In this document: piece after piece, positions 24,874-32,437 of the stretch
Layout: each line of letters begins with the position of its first letter
How positions within the stretch are numbered: the stretch's first letter is position 1
From: Oscillospiraceae bacterium
GTDB taxonomy: Bacteria > Bacillota > Clostridia > Oscillospirales > Oscillospiraceae
Reading direction: 5' to 3'
Assembly: GCA_902791215.1 (NCBI GenBank)
Contig: CADAUZ010000022.1
Span: 1-47,275, forward strand
Length of the DNA: 47,275 nt
Position numbers and translations under genes: made by a program
Notes under the pieces: generated by a model
What the model was told of the DNA's origin: nothing
What the model saw: only the letters and a program-made list of their open reading frames with translations
Database searches by the model: none

Positions 24874-24909
24874 CCCACCTCTTGATCCGCCGCGCCGGGA
24901 AAGATGCAC

Positions 24910-24938
24910 TTGCAAGTCACCCGGCACCGTATTATAAT
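24910..24938 (+). promoter_or_regulatory. murC promoter (TTGCAA-17-TATAAT)
   Basis: TTGCAA at 24910-24915 and TATAAT at 24933-24938 with 17-bp spacing, giving a leader of about 85 nt before murC. On the other strand the same AT-rich block probably holds the UDG operon promoter, but its -35 box is weak. Confidence 0.7.
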
Positions 24939-25030
24939 AATATAAATGAAAAACGCAGCGCGTGACTGTATAGTATCACCTTTTTCCTCTGACCGCAACT
25001 GCTTTTCATATCAATCATTGGAGCGTTATT

Positions 25031-26407
25031 ATGGCTGAATTTGACAATTTTCTCTCCCCCGGCAGACGGGGCCATCTGATCGGCATCGGCGGCGTGTCCA
25101 TGTCGTCTCTGGCGGAGGTGCTCAGCGGCATGGGCCTCGGCATCACCGGCTCGGACATGAACGACAGCGCCAACGTGGAAAGCCTTCGCCGCAAGGGCAT
25201 CGAGGTCCTCATCGGACATCATGCAGAGAACATCACGGATGATGTGGAGTTTGTGGTGCGCACCGCCGCCGTCCACGACGACAATCCCGAGATCATCGCC
25301 GCGCACCTCAAGGGCATCCCGGTCTTCGAGCGCACCCAGGCCTGGGGCGCCATCTCCAAGGACTACGCCAACGCCCTGTGCATCTGCGGCACCCACGGCA
25401 AGACGACCACCACCTCCATGTGCACTCACATCATGATGGCCGCCGACAAGGACCCCACCGTCATGATCGGCGGCACGCTGCCCCTTTTGAAGGCGGGCCA
25501 CCGCGTGGGCCACGGCAACACCATCATCATGGAGGCCTGCGAGTACTACAACTCCTTCCTCTCCTTCCACCCCACGGTCGCCGTCGTGCTGAATGTGGAA
25601 GCCGACCATCTGGACTTCTTCAAGGACCTTGACGATGTGAAGCATTCTTTCCATCTCTTTGCCCAGCGTGTCCCCGCGGACGGCTATGTGATCGCAAACC
25701 TCGACGACGCCAACACCATGGAGGTCGTGCAGGATGTTCAGGGGCATGTCATCACCTTCGGCCTGAGCGACAAGGCCGACGTGACGGCGGCAAACATCGA
25801 ATTTAAGGGCGCAAACTCCCACTTCGACATTCTCTACAAGGGGAAGCTCTTTACCGATGTGACGCTGCACGTGCCGGGCATGCACAATGTCAAGAACGCT
25901 CTGGCCGCCACCGCCGCCTGCATCAGCCTCGGCGTGCGGCCCACCGCCGTCAAATACGGCCTCGCGGGCTTCAACGGCGCGGGACGGCGCTTCGAGTTCA
26001 AGGGCAAGTACAACGGCGCGGATGTCTACGACGACTACGCCCACCACCCGGGCGAGCTCAAGGTGCTGCTCGACGCGGTGGAGCAGCTCAACTACAAGCG
26101 CACGGTGCTGGTCTTCCAGCCCCACACCTATTCCCGCACCGCCGCCCTGTTTCCCGATTTTGTCGAGCAGTTGAGACGGCCCGACGTGGTGTTCCTTGCG
26201 GAGATCTTCGCCGCGCGTGAGAAGAACACCATCGGCATCTCTTCGGCGGATCTGGCAAAGGAAGTGGACGGCTCCATCTTCTGCCAGACCTTCGATGTCA
26301 TTGAGGACGCCCTGCGCGCCATCGCCCACCCGGGCGACATTGTGCTGACCGTCGGCGCGGGCGATGTGTATAAAATCGGCGAGAGGCTGGTCGGAGAAAA
26401 AAAGTGA
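25031..26407 (+). CDS. murC: UDP-N-acetylmuramate-L-alanine ligase
   Basis: A 458-residue cytosolic ligase that adds L-Ala to UDP-MurNAc in peptidoglycan synthesis. The N-terminal nucleotide-sugar domain has HLIGIGGVSMSSLAEVL, the ATP loop is GTHGKTTTTSM (about 121-131), the Mg/ligand region EADHLDFFKDLDD follows, and the C-terminal domain carries YDDYAHHPGELK. The length is standard. Start ATG 25031 with TTGGAGC upstream. It stands alone, followed by a terminator, and not in a dcw cluster. Confidence 0.97.
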   Translation: MAEFDNFLSPGRRGHLIGIGGVSMSSLAEVLSGMGLGITGSDMNDSANVESLRRKGIEVLIGHHAENITDDVEFVVRTAAVHDDNPEIIAAHLKGIPVFERTQAWGAISKDYANALCICGTHGKTTTTSMCTHIMMAADKDPTVMIGGTLPLLKAGHRVGHGNTIIMEACEYYNSFLSFHPTVAVVLNVEADHLDFFKDLDDVKHSFHLFAQRVPADGYVIANLDDANTMEVVQDVQGHVITFGLSDKADVTAANIEFKGANSHFDILYKGKLFTDVTLHVPGMHNVKNALAATAACISLGVRPTAVKYGLAGFNGAGRRFEFKGKYNGADVYDDYAHHPGELKVLLDAVEQLNYKRTVLVFQPHTYSRTAALFPDFVEQLRRPDVVFLAEIFAAREKNTIGISSADLAKEVDGSIFCQTFDVIEDALRAIAHPGDIVLTVGAGDVYKIGERLVGEKK

Positions 26408-26415
26408 CATCGCTA

Positions 26416-26448
26416 TACCCGGCAGATATGAAAACTGCCGGGTATTTG
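26416..26448 (+). terminator. murC terminator
   Basis: TACCCGGCAG (26416-26425) pairs with CTGCCGGGTA (26435-26444), followed by TTTG. Loop of 9 nt. Confidence 0.75.
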
Positions 26449-26461
26449 TCCGTTTTCAGCA

Positions 26462-26490
26462 TTGTAAAGAAGCCGCGCGTCTGTTACAAT
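26462..26490 (+). promoter_or_regulatory. Promoter of the aldolase gene
   Basis: TTGTAA (26462-26467), 17 bp, TACAAT (26485-26490). The leader to ATG 26551 is about 55 nt. Confidence 0.65.
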
Positions 26491-26550
26491 CACAAAAGAA
26501 ACACGGAGTCCGCGGGGCTCAATATATACAATTTACTGGAGGAATGCCCT

Positions 26551-27516
26551 ATGCACGAAGTTCTGCATACCCTGTCCAAGATCGGTATCGTTCCGGTCAT
26601 CGCCATTGACGACGCGAAGAAAGCCGTCCCGCTCGCCAAGGCCCTCGTCGCCGGCGGTCTGCCCGCCGCCGAGGTCACCTTCCGCACTGCAGCCGCCGAG
26701 GAGGCCATCCGCGCCATCGCCGCCGAGGTCCCCGAAATGGTGGTCGGCGCCGGCACCGTCACCAGCCGCGAGCGTCTCGACCGCGCACTGGCCGCCGGTT
26801 CCCAGTTCATCGTCACCCCCGGTTTCAACCCCGACACCGTGAAATACGGCCTTGACAAGGGCGCGCTCATGCTCCCCGGCACCGCCACCGGCGGCGAGAT
26901 GGAGCAGGCCATGACCCTGGGCCTGGAGGTCGTCAAGTTCTTCCCCGCCGAGGATAACGGCGGCATCAAGAAGCTCAAGGCCCTCGCCGGTCCCTACCGT
27001 GAGCTCAAGTGGATGCCCACCGGCGGCGTCAACACCAAGAACATGATGGACTACCTCTCCTTCGACCAGATCGTCGCCTGCGGCGGCACCTGGATGGTCA
27101 AGAAGGACCTCATCGAGGGCGAGTGCTGGGACGAGATCACCGCCATCTGCAAGGATGCCGTCAAGGTCATGCTGGGCATCCAGCTTGCCCACGTCGGCGT
27201 CAACACCGAAAGCCGCGAAGAGGCCGAGCGCCTCGCCAAGCTTGTCAGCTGCATGCTGGGCCTGTCCCCGCGCGACACGGGCAAGTCCTGGTTCGCGGCC
27301 GACAACGCCATCGAGTTCATGAGCCACAAGGGCCCCGGCACCATGGGCCACATCGGCTTCAAGACCAACAGCGTCGAGCGCTGCATCTATCACCTGGGTC
27401 TGCAGGGTGTGGAGTTCAACGAGGATTCCATCACCTACAACGACAAGGGCGCGCCCAAGTTCGTCTACCTCAAGGGCGAGTACGGCGGCTTCGCCATCCA
27501 CCTTGTCAACAAGTAA
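26551..27516 (+). CDS. KHG/KDPG aldolase fused to a glyoxalase/VOC-like domain
   Basis: A 321-residue protein. Residues 1-205 are a class I KHG/KDPG aldolase, which splits 2-keto-3-deoxy-6-phosphogluconate or 4-hydroxy-2-oxoglutarate. The catalytic Glu is in AAEVTFRT and the Schiff-base Lys in EVVKFFPAE. The last 110 residues (LAHVGVNTESREEAERL to GGFAIHLVNK) resemble a single vicinal-oxygen-chelate half, which may bind metal, form dimers or sense a ligand. ATG 26551 with ACTGGAGGAA is chosen over a 49-codon upstream extension that has no ribosome site and covers the murC terminator. A single gene with its own terminator. Confidence 0.9.
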   Translation: MHEVLHTLSKIGIVPVIAIDDAKKAVPLAKALVAGGLPAAEVTFRTAAAEEAIRAIAAEVPEMVVGAGTVTSRERLDRALAAGSQFIVTPGFNPDTVKYGLDKGALMLPGTATGGEMEQAMTLGLEVVKFFPAEDNGGIKKLKALAGPYRELKWMPTGGVNTKNMMDYLSFDQIVACGGTWMVKKDLIEGECWDEITAICKDAVKVMLGIQLAHVGVNTESREEAERLAKLVSCMLGLSPRDTGKSWFAADNAIEFMSHKGPGTMGHIGFKTNSVERCIYHLGLQGVEFNEDSITYNDKGAPKFVYLKGEYGGFAIHLVNK

Positions 27517-27533
27517 TCAATCGCATAGCAATG

Positions 27534-27563
27534 ACCGGCAGGGCTTTTGCCCTGCCGGTTTTG
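27534..27563 (+). terminator. Terminator of the aldolase gene
   Basis: ACCGGCAGGGC (27534-27544) pairs with GCCCTGCCGGT (27549-27559) around a TTTT loop, followed by TTTTG. Confidence 0.85.
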
Positions 27564-27575
27564 TACATAAAAAAA

Positions 27576-27631
27576 GTCATCCTGAGCGTCGGCGAAGGAT
27601 CTTCAAGATCTTTCGCTTCGCTCAAGATGAC
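27576..27631. repeat. GTCATCCTGAG-type palindromic repeat, copy 2
   Basis: GTCATCCTGAGCG and CGCTCAAGATGAC outer arms, CGAAGGATCTT and AGATCTTTCG inner arms. A shorter version of the repeat at 9767-9847, lacking the central TCTGTACTGGACT loop. Confidence 0.75.
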
Positions 27632-27642
27632 ACCCTTTCGGC

Positions 27643-28389
27643 TTATCGGTTCAGCCGCCAGTTTTCCTTCGGCTGCCAGCCGGGAAGGGGCTGCCGCTGC
27701 ATGGCGCCGAAAATCTTGGACTTCATGTCCGGATAGTCGGCGCTCATGGTCTTGAGCATCTGCTTGATCTCCCAGCGCTTGCTGGCCTTGTCCTGGGGGC
27801 AGGGATTCTCCACCACCGGGACGTTAAGCTGTGCAGCCAGGTTTGCGATCTTTTGCTCCCCGCAATACACGAGGGGCCGGATCTGCGTGATGCCGGAGCG
27901 GTCAAGATAGGTCACTGGGCGAAAGCAGCTGATGCGCCCTTCAAACAGCAGACTCATCATGAAGGTCTCCACCGCGTCGTCGAAGTGGTGGCCGAGGGCG
28001 AGCTTGCCGATGCCGTTTTCGCGCAGGTAGTCGTTGAGCGCCCCGCGCCGCATCTTGGCGCAGAGGGAGCAGGGGTTATCCTCCTTGCGCACATCGAAGA
28101 CGATCTCCTTGATGTCGGTCTTGAGGCAGGCGTAGGGGATGTTCAGCTCCGCGCACATGTCCTTCACCGGTGTAAAGTCCATGCCCTCAAAGCCCAGCTC
28201 GATGGTCACGGCCGAGAGCTCGAAATGCTTGGGGTAAAAGCTTTTCAGATGGTTGAGCGCAAGCAGCAGAAGCATGCTGTCCTTACCGCCGGACACGCCG
28301 ACCGCCACCCGGTCGCCTTCCTGAATCATGTCATAATCGTCCACCGCGCGGCGCACGGTGCCGGTAAATTCGTTGAGTGCCTTGTCCAT
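27643..28389 (-). CDS. TtcA-family tRNA 2-thiolation ATPase
   Basis: A 248-residue PP-loop protein that probably adds sulfur to cytidine 32 of tRNA. The PP-loop is GVSGGKDSM (about 31-39), the CxxC motif is CSLCAKMRRG (about 105) and a third Cys is in ENPCPQD (about 198). In TtcA these Cys hold a [4Fe-4S] cluster. It lacks the C-terminal extension of some members. Start ATG 28389 with AAAGGCGGG upstream; promoter at 28419-28447. Exact tRNA target not shown by sequence. Confidence 0.88.
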   Translation of the reverse strand: MDKALNEFTGTVRRAVDDYDMIQEGDRVAVGVSGGKDSMLLLLALNHLKSFYPKHFELSAVTIELGFEGMDFTPVKDMCAELNIPYACLKTDIKEIVFDVRKEDNPCSLCAKMRRGALNDYLRENGIGKLALGHHFDDAVETFMMSLLFEGRISCFRPVTYLDRSGITQIRPLVYCGEQKIANLAAQLNVPVVENPCPQDKASKRWEIKQMLKTMSADYPDMKSKIFGAMQRQPLPGWQPKENWRLNR

Positions 28390-28418
28390 TGGGAATCCCG
28401 CCTTTCTTTGTTCGCCCT

Positions 28419-28447
28419 ATTGTAACGAAGCGGCGGGCAAATGTCAA
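28419..28447 (-). promoter_or_regulatory. Promoter of the TtcA-like gene
   Basis: On the minus strand TTGACA (28447-28442), 17 bp, TACAAT (28424-28419); near consensus. Confidence 0.8.
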
Positions 28448-28544
28448 AGGCTTTCCGGTTTGAAATTTCGTTTGAAGGATTCCATAGATTTAACGAGATT
28501 TTGCTTGATTTTGTGAGTTTTGAATTTCTAAATTAAATTCACTG

Positions 28545-28573
28545 TTGACAGTTTCCCTCCCCTGTGGTATAAA
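28545..28573 (+). promoter_or_regulatory. rplM-rpsI promoter
   Basis: TTGACA (28545-28550), 17 bp, TATAAA (28568-28573), a strong sigma-A-like promoter about 80 nt before rplM. Confidence 0.85.
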
Positions 28574-28579
28574 AGGGAA

Positions 28580-28611
28580 GCGCGCCGGCGGGACCCGTTA
28601 TCCGCCCGCGC
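28580..28611 (+). promoter_or_regulatory. rplM leader hairpin, possible L13 leader
   Basis: GCGCG (28580-28584) and GGCGG pair with CCGCC and CGCGC (28607-28611), with a CC bulge. It directly follows the transcription start. Ribosomal L13 leaders are known in Firmicutes as autoregulatory structures; a match to that family cannot be confirmed by eye. Confidence 0.45.
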
Positions 28612-28655
28612 CCCAAACAAGTCAAAACAATTGATTTTATATTGGAGGCAATCAC

Positions 28656-29084
28656 ATGTCCACAACCATGCTCACCAAGGAGACCGTTGAACGCAAATGG
28701 TACATCCTTGACGCAGCCGGCAAGCCCATGGGCAAGACCGCTGCCCTCGCCGCCGATCTTCTCCGCGGCAAGCTCAAGACCGACTACACCCCCCACGTCG
28801 ACTGCGGCGATTACGTCATCATCATCAACGCCAAGGACGCCGTCCTCACCGGCAAGAAGCTGGAGCAGAAGTACTACCGCACTCACTCCGGTTACCCCGG
28901 CGGTCTCAAGGAGACCCAGTACAAGATCCTGATGCAGAAGAAGCCCGAGCTCGCGATGCGCCTTGCTGTCCGCGGCATGCTGCAGAAGAACACCATCGCG
29001 CAGTGGCAGCTGAAGCGTCTGCGCATCTTCGCCGGCGCCGAGCATACCCACGCCGCCCAGAAGCCCGAAGTCTGGGATCGCTAA
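28656..29084 (+). CDS. rplM: 50S ribosomal protein L13
   Basis: A 142-residue large-subunit protein, normal length. Conserved stretches KWYILDAAGKPMGKTAA, VDCGDYVIIINA and RHT-type GYPGG are present. RBS TTGGAGG is 7 nt upstream of ATG 28656. First gene of the rplM-rpsI operon; the next gene starts 16 bases later. Confidence 0.98.
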   Translation: MSTTMLTKETVERKWYILDAAGKPMGKTAALAADLLRGKLKTDYTPHVDCGDYVIIINAKDAVLTGKKLEQKYYRTHSGYPGGLKETQYKILMQKKPELAMRLAVRGMLQKNTIAQWQLKRLRIFAGAEHTHAAQKPEVWDR

Positions 29085-29100
29085 GAGGAGGTAAAAAACT

Positions 29101-29511
29101 ATGGCAACCTACAAGACCAAGAAGCCCTATATGTACGGCACCGGCCGCAGAAAGTCTTCTGTCGCCCGCGTCCACCTCATTCCCAACGGCTCCGGCGTGA
29201 TCACCATCAACGGCCGTGACATCGACGATTACTTCGGTCTCGAGACCCTCAAGCTCATCGTCCGTCAGCCCCTGGTCACCACCAACACCCTCGGCAAGGT
29301 CGACATCGAAGCGACCGTCGCCGGCGGCGGCGTTTCCGGTCAGGCCGGCGCCATCCGCCACGGCATCGCCCGCGCCCTGCTCGTCGTCGATGAGAGCTAC
29401 CGCGCCGCCCTCAAGGCCGCCGGCTTCCTCACCCGCGACCCGAGAATGAAAGAGCGTAAAAAGTACGGCTTAAAAGCGGCGAGGCGTGCTCCGCAGTTCT
29501 CCAAGCGTTAA
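29101..29511 (+). CDS. rpsI: 30S ribosomal protein S9
   Basis: A 136-residue protein with the N-terminal [13 protein letters not shown] signature and C-terminal [17 protein letters not shown], whose basic tail reaches the P-site tRNA. RBS AAGAGGAGG. The 3' end is a known integration site for some Firmicutes tyrosine-integrase elements, and mobile-element genes begin about 400 bases downstream here. Confidence 0.98.
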   Translation: MATYKTKKPYMYGTGRRKSSVARVHLIPNGSGVITINGRDIDDYFGLETLKLIVRQPLVTTNTLGKVDIEATVAGGGVSGQAGAIRHGIARALLVVDESYRAALKAAGFLTRDPRMKERKKYGLKAARRAPQFSKR

Positions 29512-29520
29512 TCTTTCAAA

Positions 29521-29555
29521 AAAACCCTGGAAATTCAACAGTTTCCGGGGTTTTT
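29521..29555 (+). terminator. rplM-rpsI terminator
   Basis: A 13-bp stem (29521-29533 with 29542-29554, one G-T pair) with A-rich left arm and a T run, 8 bases after the rpsI stop. Confidence 0.85.
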
Positions 29556-29842
29556 CCCTTTTAAAAATTTTAACCCATTTTGACCAAATTTGACCTCGTT
29601 TTTTCGGGCCAAATCGGGGTTTATAGAGGAAAAAGGGCTAAAAAATGGGCTAACGGCCAGCCGTAAGATCTCTTATTCGTCGGGTTTTAAGGCAGCTCGC
29701 CAAAGAGGTCTTAAAGCTGCACGTTGCTCTTTTTACCCCGAAAAAGTTCAAACCGGCTTTCCGCGCATCACAGCCTTTTGCTTCGCTGTCCGTTTGTTCG
29801 GTTTTGTCCTGATTTGACAAAATGAAAGAATTTTTATCTGCT
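29556..29842. other. Gene-free boundary between chromosome and mobile element
   Basis: No convincing gene. An inverted repeat TAAGATCTCTT (29664-29674) / AAGAGGTCTTA (29703-29713, 10 of 11 paired) lies in the middle. Base composition becomes more AT-rich than in the chromosome to the left. The left attachment site of the mobile element should lie here or in the 3' end of rpsI. Confidence 0.5.
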
Positions 29843-29871
29843 CGCTCAGCTTCAACGCTGGGCGATTTTTT
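29843..29871 (+). terminator. Terminator upstream of the parA remnant
   Basis: CGCTCAGC (29843-29850) pairs with GCTGGGCG (29857-29864), followed by ATTTTTTA. It would insulate the parAB region from chromosomal transcription, or end a short leader RNA. Confidence 0.7.
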
Positions 29872-29914
29872 ATTTCCGGGGTATCGCCCGCCCCATACTT
29901 AGGAGGTGGATCAC

Positions 29915-30180
29915 ATTCGTGACAAATGCAAAGTAATCGCCATTGCCAATCAGAAGGGCGGGGCCGGTAATGGAAAGTAAGTGTTTATGGAAAGTTGAGG
30001 AAGGTCTTTGACACGGAGATTCCCCGATCTGTCCGGGCAGCGGAAATCAGCGCTGAGGGTAAGAGCATTTACGCGCACGATCCCCATGGGAAAGTGTCTG
30101 AGGCATACCGCTCTCTCACGGGGGAGGTGTTGAAGATTGAAAAGCAGCGCGAAAAACATAAGTCTGACCTCTCTCGATGA
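29915..30180 (+). pseudogene. parA remnant with internal deletion
   Basis: An AGGAGG site (29901-29906) precedes a frame encoding about 20 residues of a ParA/Soj N-terminus (KVIAIANQKGG, the start of the Walker A region), which ends at TAA 29978. The frame resumes at about 29989 with roughly 60 residues typical of a ParA C-terminus (FDTEIPRSVRAAEISAEGKSI, then YRSLTGEV). The central 180 or so residues, including the rest of the ATP-binding site, are missing, so the protein cannot work. The C-terminal part still overlaps the parB start. Confidence 0.8.
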
Positions 30181-31066
30181 TCTTTTCTCCACAGAAGAGG
30201 AACGGTCAAAGGATGTGGTCGGCTCAATCGTCAACATCCCTCTCTCGCAGCTCCATGACTTTCCCAATCATCCCTTCAAGGTGCGGGATGACGAAAAAAT
30301 GCAGGAGACGGTGGAGAGTGTGAAAGCCTACGGTGTCCTCGTCCCGGCAATCGTGCGGCAGCGGCCTGACGGTGAATATGAAATTGTCGCCGGCCATCGC
30401 CGCAAACGTGCGTCCGAGCTTGCAGGCCTGAATGAGCTGCCTGCAATCGTCCGTGACCTGGACGATGACGCCGCCACGATCATCATGGTAGACAGCAATT
30501 TGCAGCGCGAGAGCATTCTTCCCTCCGAGCGCGCCCAGGCTTACAAGATGAAGCTGGAGGCAATCAAAAGGCAAGGAGAGCGGAGAGATTTAACTTCGCC
30601 GCAAGTTGCGGCGAAGTTCCGAGCGGATGACGAGGTTGCCAAAGCAGCGGGTGTAAGCGGAGACACTGTTCGTCGATTTATACGCCTCACGGAGCTTCAG
30701 CCTGAGCTTCAGGAAATGGTGGATTCCGGTAAAATGGCTATGACGCCCGCCGTCGAGCTGTCCTACCTCAAGCCAGAAGAACAGGCTCTGCTTCTCGAAA
30801 CCATTGAGAGTGAGCAGGCTACCCCTTCCCTATCCCAGGCTCAGCGGATCAAAAAGCTCAGTCAGTCCGGCGATCTCAACGAGGACTCCATTCTCGGCAT
30901 CATGTCCGAGCAGAAAAAGCCGGAGTTGAGCAGCAATATCACGCTGTCCGGGGACAAGCTCAAAAAGTATTTCCCAAAGTCCTATACTCCCGCGCAAATT
31001 GAAAACACCATATTCAAGCTGCTGGATTCCTGGCTGCGCAAACGACAGCGGGAAGAAAGCAGATAA
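30137..31066 (+). CDS. parB: ParB/Spo0J-family DNA-binding protein
   Basis: A 309-residue CTP-dependent clamp family protein for partitioning the circular form of the element. N-terminal Arg-rich motif GHRRKRASELAG (about residue 92), preceded by the ParB nuclease-like fold, then a helix-turn-helix region (AAGVSGDTVRRFIRLTEL, about 172-190), then a C-terminal dimer region. It starts at TTG 30137, 9 nt after GGAGG, inside the parA remnant. Its ATPase partner is broken in this copy. A strong terminator follows. Confidence 0.92.
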   Translation: MKSSAKNISLTSLDDLFSTEEERSKDVVGSIVNIPLSQLHDFPNHPFKVRDDEKMQETVESVKAYGVLVPAIVRQRPDGEYEIVAGHRRKRASELAGLNELPAIVRDLDDDAATIIMVDSNLQRESILPSERAQAYKMKLEAIKRQGERRDLTSPQVAAKFRADDEVAKAAGVSGDTVRRFIRLTELQPELQEMVDSGKMAMTPAVELSYLKPEEQALLLETIESEQATPSLSQAQRIKKLSQSGDLNEDSILGIMSEQKKPELSSNITLSGDKLKKYFPKSYTPAQIENTIFKLLDSWLRKRQREESR

Positions 31067-31071
31067 CCCTT

Positions 31072-31101
31072 CGCCAGACTTTACAGGTCTGGCGTTTTTT
31101 T
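31072..31101 (+). terminator. Terminator of parB
   Basis: CGCCAGAC (31072-31079) pairs with GTCTGGCG (31087-31094), followed by seven T. Confidence 0.88.
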
Positions 31102-31122
31102 ATGCCCAAAATCAGGAGGTGA

Positions 31123-31929
31123 CGCAACCCTACTCATGTAACCCCCGCAGATAAAGGTTATCACGCGGTCAGCTTATCCGGTGGAAAGGACAGTACGGCG
31201 ATGCTCCTTCTCATGATCGACAAGGAGATGCCCATTGACATTGTGCTGTTTGCAGACACGGGAATGGAGTTTCCTGAAATGTATGCCCACCTGGAAAAGC
31301 TGGACGCCTATCTCTACGAAAAGCGCGGCATCCATATCACCATCCTGCGAGCAAAGCACAGCTTCGAGTATCTCATGTTCGACGAGCCGAAGGTCAAGCC
31401 GAAAACCATAGAGAATCGAATCCAGAGAGGGATTCCGCTTCACGGCAATGGCTGGCCGGGTATCCGGGTTCGCTGGTGTACAGGGCAGCTCAAAACGCAC
31501 CTGATCGCCAAAGAGGTCAATCGCCTCAAGGGAGAGCTTGGCGCGGTGAACTATGTCGGCATCGCAGCGGATGAAGCTTGGCGCTGCGCAGACGAGAAGT
31601 ATCCCCTTGTGGAATGGGGCATCACCGAAGAAATGGCCTTGCAGATTTGCTATGACCACGGCTTCGACTTTGGCGGCCTGTACCGTATCTATCGGCGGGC
31701 GTCATGCTGGTGCTGCCCTTTTCAGCGGATCGGAGAGCTGCGCAATCTGAGAAAACACCACCCGGAGCTTTGGACCAGACTCCGGGAGCTGGATAATCGT
31801 GCTCTTGCACAATTTGGCCCCGGCCCTTTAGGACAATTCAAACAAAACTGGACGGTGGAGCAGTTGGAAGCTCGTTTCGCCGCCGAGGACGATCAACTAT
31901 CTATTTTGGAGGAAACAACAGATGTTTAA
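31123..31929 (+). CDS. PAPS-reductase/adenine hydrolase-like PP-loop protein, start codon missing
   Basis: The open frame encodes a phosphoadenosine phosphosulfate reductase-family protein. The PP-loop SLSGGKDS is at 31171-31194, then FADTGMEFPEMY, RWCTGQLKT and a C-terminal CWCCPFQ cluster. Members on mobile elements are often of unknown role; some belong to DNA-modification or defence systems. The frame is bounded upstream by TGA 31120. Between that stop and the PP-loop there is no ATG, GTG or TTG in frame; the first ATG (31201) lies after the PP-loop. An AGGAGG site at 31114 shows where translation once began. The nearby ATG 31136 is out of frame and hits TAA at once, so a small frameshift is likely. 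Confidence 0.75.
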   Translation, partial: RNPTHVTPADKGYHAVSLSGGKDSTAMLLLMIDKEMPIDIVLFADTGMEFPEMYAHLEKLDAYLYEKRGIHITILRAKHSFEYLMFDEPKVKPKTIENRIQRGIPLHGNGWPGIRVRWCTGQLKTHLIAKEVNRLKGELGAVNYVGIAADEAWRCADEKYPLVEWGITEEMALQICYDHGFDFGGLYRIYRRASCWCCPFQRIGELRNLRKHHPELWTRLRELDNRALAQFGPGPLGQFKQNWTVEQLEARFAAEDDQLSILEETTDV

Positions 31930-32428
31930 GAAAAAAATCGAAGTCAGAAACGCTGTAGATAACCTGTTCTGTGGCGTGGAGCTGGACCCCCATGAAGAAA
32001 AGCTGGTGAAAAACTTGAACTGTGACCATTTGGCTCAGGTCTTTCAGCACCGCAAGGAGATAGTGTACGCATACTCTATTTGGACGGAAGAAGCGTCCTG
32101 CTGCGAATATCGCGGCGAGCAGTTGTTCCCGTTTCCTGCGACGCTTATTTGCCCCATCCTTCACATGATCTCCGTCTCGGAATCCGGCATCATTTCTGAG
32201 CGCTTCATTGAAATCTGGCTCACTGATGACATGAGATTTGTGCTCGTTTCCAATCTGCGCACGGACATTAATGACGGCGAATTCATCAGCGCATACCGTG
32301 AGGTTAAAGCAACTGATCTGGATGAGTTTCAGGAGATCATTGATCTGGACTATAACATGCTGGCGCGTCTTCTGGCGGAGATGGCCGATGAGTACACCAA
32401 CTCTCCTATGCCCACCTATGAGCTGTGA
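31922..32428 (+). CDS. Hypothetical ICE protein, paralogue 1 of a tandem pair
   Basis: A 168-residue acidic soluble protein not recognised by family. It overlaps the end of the PP-loop gene by 8 bases, with GGAGG upstream. Its C-terminal 70 residues resemble those of the next gene: EIWLTDDM, YREVKATDLDEF and a final PMPTYEL. The middle has a CCEY stretch and the region around it matches less well. No membrane segment, signal peptide or known catalytic motif. It is probably a product of gene duplication within the element. Confidence 0.75.
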   Translation: MFKKKIEVRNAVDNLFCGVELDPHEEKLVKNLNCDHLAQVFQHRKEIVYAYSIWTEEASCCEYRGEQLFPFPATLICPILHMISVSESGIISERFIEIWLTDDMRFVLVSNLRTDINDGEFISAYREVKATDLDEFQEIIDLDYNMLARLLAEMADEYTNSPMPTYEL

Positions 32429-32437
32429 GGTGCCGAC

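Noticed and set aside
24932-26410. Minus-strand frame of 492 codons opposite murC
   Set aside because: murC is a clear full-length enzyme; the opposite frame has no motif or start signal.
26404-26550. Longer N-terminus for the KDPG aldolase
   Set aside because: The extra 49 codons cover the murC terminator and the aldolase promoter, and ATG 26551 has a strong ribosome site.
29590-29817. 75-codon frame in the rpsI-parA gap
   Set aside because: Poor start signal, no family likeness, low-complexity composition.
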